Source of the DNA: Leptospira sp. WS4.C2
Lineage (GTDB): Bacteria; Spirochaetota; Leptospiria; Leptospirales; Leptospiraceae
Reading direction: 5' to 3'
NCBI RefSeq assembly: GCF_040833985.1
Contig: NZ_CP162139.1
Location: 558,001-622,000 of the forward strand
DNA: 64,000 bases
Shown: piece by piece, positions 54,815 through 61,899 of the stretch
Position numbering within the stretch: the first letter of the stretch is position 1
Layout: each line of letters opens with the position of its first letter
The notes under the pieces: generated by a model
Seen by the model: the letters and a program-made list of their open reading frames with translations, nothing else
Database searches by the model: none
Told to the model about the DNA's origin: nothing
Program-made: the position numbers and the translations under genes

Positions 54815-57800
54815 TTGATTAGAATTTTTGCTCCGCGTTTCTGTTGCGTGTACAACCTTGCAAATTTTTCATTAGGTAAAAATCCTGTATCATCTGACAA
54901 ATCGGGTTTTAAAGATAACAATTCATAAATCGGAAATTGGTCACCTTCGTATGTGTTGATTTGGCGTTGGTTGTCTATATGGAAGAGACGTTTTACTTTT
55001 TCCATTGTTTCTGATGAAATATTGATAGGAACACCCACACCACCACGTCGGATGGCTTGGGTTTGTGTGACTGTTTTGCCCCAAACATCATAACTAAACT
55101 TTGATTTGCCGATGACTCCTGCCACTACTGGGCCTGAATGAATGGCAATCGTAATTCCATTGGGCCGGAATGGAATATCTCTAAAGTCTTCCATCATTCG
55201 AATCACTTCGTTTTTGATCTGTAAGGCGGCAAGACAGGCATCCACTGCATGAGTAAAGTTTCCAACTGGAAGTCCTCCCGCTGCCAGATACATATCCCCA
55301 GTCATCCGAAGTTTTTCCATACCTTGGGCTTTGATGATTTCATCAAAGCGAGAAAAATATAAATCTAATCCTTCGATGAGTTCTTCTGGAGTCAGTTGTC
55401 CAGTGATTTGTGAAAATCCAGGAAAACTGGTCATAAGCAATGTTACATTTTCAAATTCGACTGGATTGACTCTGCCTTTTTTTTGTAATTCCTCGGCCAC
55501 GTTTTTTGGGAGGATATTCAGTAAGAGAGAATCGGATCTTTGTTTTTCTTCTTCAATTTTTTTCAGTAAAAAGTGGTTGTTAATGGCACTGGCAATGTGT
55601 TCAGAAACGCCAACTATGGAATTGACTTCATCGGTGGTCAGCTGGATATTTTCATCACTAATTCCATAAACGGCCATTGCAACAACTTCATCATTGTTGA
55701 CAAGAGGTGAGATTAGAAATCCTTTCATTCCCGATTTTTCTGTGATTTGTTTGTCGATAACAAATGGCATTGTTTTCGGAACATGTTTCATATAAAAATG
55801 TCGTTTTCTTTGGTAACATTTATATATGAATCCACTTTCTTCTCTGAGAGGAAAACGAAGAGATTTAAAATAATTTATATTTTCGTCGATTAACAGATCA
55901 AAGCCGGAGTGGTTTAAGTATCTGAATTCATTGTATTCTTTGTCCAAAAAATATAAGACACAATGTTCTATTTTGTAGTTCTTTCGAATGAATCCAAAAA
56001 TTTCCGCAAGGATATTTTCTAAGTTATTTTGAGAGTTTACGTTTTTTGCAAACTCATTCATTTTTTGGATTTCCGCTTTGGCTCGTTCTGATTTTTTACG
56101 TTCTTCTTCGGTGAGTTGTAATAATAACGAGTTTTGGATGGCACCAGCAATTTGGTCACAAAATCCAGAAATCCTTCGGAGTACTTCCCTTGTGACTTCC
56201 ATCGGCTTTTGGTAGGAGGTAAAATAAGCCATACCAATTACTTCATTTTGCACCACAAGTGGCACAGCGACAAAGGATGTGAGGCTAAGTTTCGAAAAAA
56301 TTTGTTCATCTAACTCGGATTCGTATCGTTTGGGAGGTTTGGGAACAAATAAGGCTCGTTTTCTTAGATAAGTCTTGTATATGATCCCTCCTTTTTCGTT
56401 TAATGGAACCCTGAAAGACTTTGCGAATAACAACTGCTCTTCTGTCGCATAAGTGGGAATAGTTGTGTTGTAAGTGTATAATTCGTTTTTCTTTCTGTCT
56501 ATGAGTTGGAGGAGAGTGGCTTCGATTTCAAATGTTTTTAGAATGTAATTAAACATCTCTTCGATGATTTGCGAAAGACTAGATTCCGAATTGATTTTTT
56601 TTGTGAATTCGTTTAGTTTCACCACCTCGTTTTTGGCATTTTCCATTTGCATTCTCGCATTTTCGGCAATGAATTTTTCGCGATTCATTTCTTCTACGAG
56701 AATGGAATTTGTTACGGCAGTTGCGATGTTTTCCGCTGTGTTTTCGACTAACTGAAGTTGTGATTTTGAAAAACTTGTTCCTCTTTGTTCGCTAAAAATT
56801 GCTAACATTGCGATGACTTTCCCTTGTGAGCTAAGTGGAATGATCATACCGGGATGTTTTCCAATCAATTGGACAAATTTTTGGTTTGATTCGGTGAGGC
56901 GCGACTCCCAAACTTTTGCAAATCGAAAAGGGCGATTCCTTTTGTATACATGATAAAAAAGTCCAGCACTTGGATCCAGTGGGAAACTTACTCCTTTTAA
57001 CTTGGATTCTAACGCCAATCCAGAGTTAGGAGAAACTACCGATTTATGATACTTTAGTTTTGAATTTTCAGCATCTACTAAAAGTAAAATCATCGAATCG
57101 CAGAATACCTCATCATTTAAATAATCAAATGCCTTGGTAAGTATGCTGTTAAGTTCAAGAGAGGTGTTTAATGTTTTCGCAAATTCATTTAGCCTTTCGA
57201 TGTTTGCTTTGGAATTTTCTAGTTCATGAGTTCTTTCAACAACAATGTCTTCTAGTCCTTCTTTTAAGATGTTTAGTTCTTTATTTGAAACTTCTAATCT
57301 TTCTTTAAGTTTTTCGATGGAGAGATAGGCTCTCGTGAATCCATAAGAAAGAATGTATCCTTGGAACAAAATAAAGCCCAAAAAACCAAACGGAGTTAAG
57401 TTCATTGTGTTGATTACATTGTTTTGGTATAGGATATCATGGACAACAGTTCCAAAAACAAAACTAAAACCAATGAGTGAAAGACCTGCACCCACTGTAT
57501 CAGAACGGTAAGCCATAATAATGGCAATGGTGATCCTAATGCAGACCAATATTAAAAAGATTTGGAAAAAATGGATTTGGGCACTGAAGATGGCAACAGG
57601 TAAAAATAGCGAAGCAAGAAACGGTGTGATGAGGATCCCAAGCACCCACATTGTTTTCTGACCTACGGTATTTGGAAATACCAGACGGTAAAAGTAGGCA
57701 AAAACTATGGTAGCTATGTAGATAGTTGCAAATTCCAATCGAATGAGAAAATCCATCGACATATCAGGAAAGATATTGAGGATATTTCTTTCGCCAATCG

Positions 57801-58548
57801 TAAGAAGGCGCATAACAATAAGTAAGCTGAAAAGAGATATGAATAGACTGGCTTTGTCTTGCCTACGCATAACAAACAAACCCAAATGATACAAGGCCCA
57901 AAGAAAAATACTACCGGCAAGAAAAGAGGTGATTTGGTAACTACGGTTTACTTTGTCGTATAACGTTCGTCTTTCGCCTAGCTCCATACTTTCCCAAAAT
58001 CCACCTTTCGAGTAGTGGAAATTAGAAATTTCGTACACAATTTCAGTTTCTCCAGAAAATGAATCTAAATCCATAAGAACTGATTTGTAAGATGGCTCAA
58101 AGTAGTTAGGGTTAATTCCGAAACTACCCTGTTCTACAACTAGTTTGCCGTTGATGTACAGTCTGTACGCCGAGGATAGATCAAGATTGTGGAAGGCTAA
58201 GTTAGGGGTATTTTCCGGAAAAAAGACCTTTAGCTTATATGTCGCATAACCAAATCCACCTAAGGGTTCACCAAACCAATCGACTCCTTTCCAATTAGAA
58301 GGTATAGTTTGGTAGATGTACTTAGGTTCTCTTCCGAGTTCCGTATCAATTTGGATTCCTTTCTTAGTTTGTTTCCAATAAAATTCCCATTCTCCATCAA
58401 GAGTGATGTTTCCATCTCTTTTGAAATCCCATGAGGATAAATCTAATTTCCCTTCCTTGGCGATTGGTTTGTTTCGATTGACTTCCGCGCAGCCAGATAA
58501 TCCAAAGAAAATGCCGAATAGGAATAATAAAATGACTCTTTTCTTCAT
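54811..58548 (-). CDS. 7TMR-DISM receptor with three GAF domains and a degenerate cyclase domain
   Basis: A 1245-residue membrane receptor. A lipoprotein-type signal (FGLSGC) is followed by a periplasmic 7TMR-DISMED2 carbohydrate-binding-like domain (about 30-190; LDGEWEFYW), seven membrane helices (about 205-400), three GAF domains (about 445-610, 645-800 and 840-1000) and a class III cyclase domain. Key cyclase residues are replaced: Ser1041 for the first metal Asp, Arg1081 for the adenine Lys, Lys1158 for the adenine Asp, Thr1161 for Asn and Ala1165 for Arg. Only Asp1085 remains. The domain fold is otherwise kept (DVWGK, GPVVAGVIG), so it is a pseudocyclase. It is translationally coupled to an intact cyclase gene. 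Confidence 0.9.
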   Translation of the reverse strand: MKKRVILLFLFGIFFGLSGCAEVNRNKPIAKEGKLDLSSWDFKRDGNITLDGEWEFYWKQTKKGIQIDTELGREPKYIYQTIPSNWKGVDWFGEPLGGFGYATYKLKVFFPENTPNLAFHNLDLSSAYRLYINGKLVVEQGSFGINPNYFEPSYKSVLMDLDSFSGETEIVYEISNFHYSKGGFWESMELGERRTLYDKVNRSYQITSFLAGSIFLWALYHLGLFVMRRQDKASLFISLFSLLIVMRLLTIGERNILNIFPDMSMDFLIRLEFATIYIATIVFAYFYRLVFPNTVGQKTMWVLGILITPFLASLFLPVAIFSAQIHFFQIFLILVCIRITIAIIMAYRSDTVGAGLSLIGFSFVFGTVVHDILYQNNVINTMNLTPFGFLGFILFQGYILSYGFTRAYLSIEKLKERLEVSNKELNILKEGLEDIVVERTHELENSKANIERLNEFAKTLNTSLELNSILTKAFDYLNDEVFCDSMILLLVDAENSKLKYHKSVVSPNSGLALESKLKGVSFPLDPSAGLFYHVYKRNRPFRFAKVWESRLTESNQKFVQLIGKHPGMIIPLSSQGKVIAMLAIFSEQRGTSFSKSQLQLVENTAENIATAVTNSILVEEMNREKFIAENARMQMENAKNEVVKLNEFTKKINSESSLSQIIEEMFNYILKTFEIEATLLQLIDRKKNELYTYNTTIPTYATEEQLLFAKSFRVPLNEKGGIIYKTYLRKRALFVPKPPKRYESELDEQIFSKLSLTSFVAVPLVVQNEVIGMAYFTSYQKPMEVTREVLRRISGFCDQIAGAIQNSLLLQLTEEERKKSERAKAEIQKMNEFAKNVNSQNNLENILAEIFGFIRKNYKIEHCVLYFLDKEYNEFRYLNHSGFDLLIDENINYFKSLRFPLREESGFIYKCYQRKRHFYMKHVPKTMPFVIDKQITEKSGMKGFLISPLVNNDEVVAMAVYGISDENIQLTTDEVNSIVGVSEHIASAINNHFLLKKIEEEKQRSDSLLLNILPKNVAEELQKKGRVNPVEFENVTLLMTSFPGFSQITGQLTPEELIEGLDLYFSRFDEIIKAQGMEKLRMTGDMYLAAGGLPVGNFTHAVDACLAALQIKNEVIRMMEDFRDIPFRPNGITIAIHSGPVVAGVIGKSKFSYDVWGKTVTQTQAIRRGGVGVPINISSETMEKVKRLFHIDNQRQINTYEGDQFPIYELLSLKPDLSDDTGFLPNEKFARLYTQQKRGAKILIK

Positions 58549-58597
58549 AGGTAGGCACTAAGGTTAAGAAGTAGTGATAGAAAAGAAAAGGAAAAAT

Positions 58598-59596
58598 TCA
58601 GGAATAACTTACTTTTATTTGAGAAGGAGAAAAATGTTTGTTTAAGGCCAATGACATCAGTTCTAAAATTTCTTCTGTTTCTAATTTTGAATAAGAAACT
58701 ATTTTATCTTTTTTTTCAAAAGCATGAAATAAAATGGAAGAGTCCTTTCTGACATCCACCATCCTCTTCAGAAAATCAATATTCATCCGAAACCCACCAA
58801 TACTAATGTCAGCAAGGCCTTCTGTTTTTAGTTCTTTCCCTAATGTATCGGCTAACGATTGGTAATGGGTTTGCCAGTTGGGAACTCGTAGAATCGGATC
58901 AATACAGATACGTACTTTCCAACCGTCGCGGATGGCATGGTTTATGGATTTTAGTCTAGCTTGTAAAGACGGGGTTCCATGTTCGATGGTTTCAATGATG
59001 GTTTGGGGACTCAAGGTCCATGCTAAAATCACATTGGGGTTTGGGGCAGATTTGGCAATTTGACTGTAGTTAGTTGACTTTGTTCGGATCTCTAAACTTA
59101 AATTAGGCTGCGATTCCGCAAACTTTAGCCATGCCTTGGTAGCTGGGAAAAAAGATTCCAATGCCAAAAGGTCAGTGTCATAGGATAAGGCGAGATAAAG
59201 TGATTTATTTTGATCCAAAAAATCTTTTGTAGCAGAAAAAAAATCTTCCCAATTCACAAATAACACGAGATTTGCGGAAGGAAACATTCCTTGTAAATAA
59301 CAGTATTCACAATCATAAATACAATTGAGTGCTAGGGTATTGTAGTAAAAGTGCGGATGAGAGAAGTTAGGTGAAAAATCACTTCCAGGGTATAAAAATT
59401 GGACTTTTTTTTCGGCCAAAATCAACTTAGGGGTTTCTTTTTGGATGCGAAAGTTTTGGGAGTTACGATTAAAACTATCTTTATAATGCCGAATCAAAAC
59501 TGGTATGGCATTGGGAAATTTAGCTAAAATCTCTTTGGTGCGGATGTGGTCTTTGATCCCTTCTTCAATGTATATATGAGAGAATGATTTAAACAT
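58598..59596 (-). CDS. Radical-SAM protein of the spore photoproduct lyase family
   Basis: Contains the SPL-type cluster motif C-x3-C-x2-C in NCIYDCEYCYLQGMF, preceded by the SPL-like stretch HFYYNTLALNC. Conserved SPL regions follow: LSYDTDLLALE, LEIRTKSTN, VILAWTLSPQ and ARLKSINHAIRDGWKVRICIDPIL. Leptospira makes no spores, so the substrate may be another DNA lesion or a nucleotide. The ATG at 59596 is preferred, giving MFKSFSHIYIEEG. It overlaps the upstream nucleosidase gene by eight bases. Confidence 0.83.
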   Translation of the reverse strand: MFKSFSHIYIEEGIKDHIRTKEILAKFPNAIPVLIRHYKDSFNRNSQNFRIQKETPKLILAEKKVQFLYPGSDFSPNFSHPHFYYNTLALNCIYDCEYCYLQGMFPSANLVLFVNWEDFFSATKDFLDQNKSLYLALSYDTDLLALESFFPATKAWLKFAESQPNLSLEIRTKSTNYSQIAKSAPNPNVILAWTLSPQTIIETIEHGTPSLQARLKSINHAIRDGWKVRICIDPILRVPNWQTHYQSLADTLGKELKTEGLADISIGGFRMNIDFLKRMVDVRKDSSILFHAFEKKDKIVSYSKLETEEILELMSLALNKHFSPSQIKVSYS

Positions 59597-60455
59597 GAAG
59601 GGAATTTCTCCATGTTTCAAAATAGTGTTTTAGATCGGTTTTGGATTTTAAGTTGGTTTTTGTTGATTCATCGGGGAAGGGTAGTTGTGCATTCGGATTC
59701 CGTAATCGAAAAAAACGGACAGATTTTTTTAGATCATGTTTCATTGTTTCCGTTAGGCGGAGGTTTCCAATAAAATTTTCTACCTTGGGCCAGTCAATGG
59801 TTTCGATTGTGTCAATTCGAGCCCAAGGCAAAGGAGATATCCATTCTTCGAATAAAGTTCCCGCAATTTTTGCCATCATTTTTTCAACATCTTCTGTTTG
59901 GCAAAATTTTCCTTCTAGGTGATCTGAGACTATTTTTCCCAAGGATATGTTTTCAAAGGGAAAATAAAGGGAAGCCGCTTCTAAAAATCCTGAACCTTCC
60001 ATATCTACTAGACTAATTCCATCTAACTCTTCTTTTGTGAGAGATAAAAACCGATCGATGTTTTTTTCTTTAGTGATGGGTCTATCAAATGTTGTGAGAT
60101 TTGTTTCTTTGGTCAATCGGGAGTTTAGAATTCTATCGGGATAAAAATCTTTTTTTGTTGCGAAATCTGTAACTTTATGGATCCAGAAAAAATCACCTAA
60201 CGATAGTTCGGATGCATTGGCACCGGCAATTCCTAAATTCCAAACTTTTATTTGTTTTCGTTCCTCTTTCGATAAGGTATGAGCAAATTCGGAAACAGCC
60301 AAGGCCATAGAAATTTTGCCCGTACCAGAAATGATAATTGAATGAGATCCGTTTTGGAAGATTCGAAATTTTCCAGAATGGACCAAGGGTTTTGCCTGCA
60401 AAAGTTCCAACCATGGTTTGGCCTCGGAAAGAACAGCGAAAAACAATGCCGACAT
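59589..60455 (-). CDS. Nucleoside phosphorylase/hydrolase superfamily protein
   Basis: A PNP/MTAN-fold enzyme, possibly a nucleosidase. Typical features are ISGTGKISMALAVSEF, VWNLGIAGANASELSLGDFFW and LVDMEGSGFLEAA, the last matching the Met-Glu-Gly ribose-binding motif. After about residue 205 there is a C-terminal extension (LPWARIDTIETIDWPKVENF onwards) not usual for MTAN. Coupling to an SPL-like radical-SAM gene suggests a shared nucleoside substrate. It is divergent from the glutathione peroxidase gene, with only 27 bases between starts. Confidence 0.75.
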   Translation of the reverse strand: MSALFFAVLSEAKPWLELLQAKPLVHSGKFRIFQNGSHSIIISGTGKISMALAVSEFAHTLSKEERKQIKVWNLGIAGANASELSLGDFFWIHKVTDFATKKDFYPDRILNSRLTKETNLTTFDRPITKEKNIDRFLSLTKEELDGISLVDMEGSGFLEAASLYFPFENISLGKIVSDHLEGKFCQTEDVEKMMAKIAGTLFEEWISPLPWARIDTIETIDWPKVENFIGNLRLTETMKHDLKKSVRFFRLRNPNAQLPFPDESTKTNLKSKTDLKHYFETWRNSLHV

Positions 60456-60482
60456 AGTCTAAACATGAAACAGGGGGGTTCC

Positions 60483-61025
60483 ATGCAAAGAAAAGTTTTG
60501 TTTGCCATTTTTCTCTTTATGGGTTCTCATATCTATGCTGGAGCAAAAAAGATGTCATTCCATGATTTCAAATCAGTTTCAATCCAAGGGAAAGAAGTTT
60601 CCCTTTCCGAATACAAAGGACATCCCGTCCTAGTAGTCAACGTAGCATCTAAATGTGGTTATACGCCACAATACGAAGGCCTCGAAAAAATCCATCAGTC
60701 TTATAAAGACAAAGGCTTAAAAGTAGTTGGATTTCCTTCCAATGATTTTGGTGGACAAGAGCCCGGAACAGAATCGCAAATTGCTGAGTTTTGCAAACTA
60801 AACTTTGGGGTCACTTTTGATCTAATGAAAAAAACCAAAGTCCTTGGGAATGATAAAGATCCCGTTTATCAATTTCTGACAGAGAATGCAAAAGAAAAAG
60901 GTGATGTGAAATGGAACTTTGAAAAATTCCTAATCGATAAAAATGGGAAGGTGGTTCATCGTTTTCCTTCTGGAACTAAACCGGAAAGTGCGGAGTTAAA
61001 ACAAGCGATTGAAAGCCTTTTGTAG
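60483..61025 (+). CDS. Exported glutathione peroxidase-type thiol peroxidase
   Basis: Reduces hydroperoxides in the periplasm. A signal peptide (RKVLFAIFLFMGSHIYAG) precedes the GPx fold, with peroxidatic Cys58 in NVASKCGYTPQ, then GFPSNDFGGQEPG with the Gln, and WNFEKFLIDKNG with the Trp-Asn pair. Cys replaces selenocysteine, as in most bacteria. The ATG at 60483 gives a clean signal peptide; longer in-frame starts up to 60342 overlap the divergent gene. The following gene overlaps by 17 bases. Confidence 0.9.
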   Translation: MQRKVLFAIFLFMGSHIYAGAKKMSFHDFKSVSIQGKEVSLSEYKGHPVLVVNVASKCGYTPQYEGLEKIHQSYKDKGLKVVGFPSNDFGGQEPGTESQIAEFCKLNFGVTFDLMKKTKVLGNDKDPVYQFLTENAKEKGDVKWNFEKFLIDKNGKVVHRFPSGTKPESAELKQAIESLL

Positions 61026-61884
61026 TCTGTTTAGATCTTCGATTTTTTTAGTTCCGCTACTGGCCTTTGGAATTTCTGCTGAGGAAGTTGCTTTACCCGT
61101 ACAAATTGTTCGGACTTCCACGGCAGAAACTGTTTCCATCACAGAGATTCTAAAAGAATCTTCCCAATATGATGTCATTGTTTTGGGAGAAGAACATGAC
61201 AACGGGGATCTTCATCGTTTTTACGAAACTCTGTATAAAAGTATATCTGAGGTAGAATCCACCTCCTTATCTTTGGAAATGTTGGAACAAGACCAACAGA
61301 TCCTAGTGAATGAATTTACGAAAGGAACCATTTCTGAATCACATTTTCTTTCTTCGATAACCCATTGGAAAAATTTCAAATCCGACTATTTACCGTTAGT
61401 TGTCATTGCTAAAGAAAAAAAATTCAATGTGGTTGCTGCCAATCCTCCCAGACGTTATGTAAATGTAATTTCAAGAAAAGGTCTGTCCGCCTATCGGGAG
61501 TTTTCTGATTTGGCGATCCAGTACCTACCTCCAGCTTATAGTTTGGAAAAATATCTGACCGAAGATTACAAACAAAGGTTAAAGGCTCTTTTTGCGGAAG
61601 GGCATGGCGGAGGCCACGGACCGACAAACCAATACTTGGTTCTTGGGCAAGCCACTTGGGACCAAGGGATGGCAGAGGCAATTTCCCGCGAATTCTACAA
61701 AACAGGAAAGAAGGTGGTCCACTTAAATGGTCGGTTCCATTCAGATCGCAAGGGTGGTGTCGTCCACAGACTACGAGAAATGGGGCTTTCTGTCCTAGTT
61801 ATCTCTGGATTTGTCAAAGATCGGGAAGAGAGTCGTGAATTTGCGAAAATCGCTGATTTTGTAATTTTAACAAACGGCCGATAA
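61009..61884 (+). CDS. ChaN/DUF399-family exported protein
   Basis: A periplasmic protein of the ChaN (haem-binding uptake) family. After a signal segment (RSSIFLVPLLAFGISA) it has VIVLGEEHDNGDLHRFYETL and LSLEMLEQDQQILV, followed by TRYWK-like FLSSITHWKNF and RYVNVISRKGL, then HLNGRFHSDRKGGVV. These Glu, His and Asp clusters are the putative metal or haem contacts. The start is a TTG at 61009 inside the end of the peroxidase gene; no ATG gives a signal peptide. Link to haem or iron is by family only. Confidence 0.8.
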   Translation: MKAFCSLFRSSIFLVPLLAFGISAEEVALPVQIVRTSTAETVSITEILKESSQYDVIVLGEEHDNGDLHRFYETLYKSISEVESTSLSLEMLEQDQQILVNEFTKGTISESHFLSSITHWKNFKSDYLPLVVIAKEKKFNVVAANPPRRYVNVISRKGLSAYREFSDLAIQYLPPAYSLEKYLTEDYKQRLKALFAEGHGGGHGPTNQYLVLGQATWDQGMAEAISREFYKTGKKVVHLNGRFHSDRKGGVVHRLREMGLSVLVISGFVKDREESREFAKIADFVILTNGR

Positions 61885-61899
61885 GATTAGGGAGAACCT

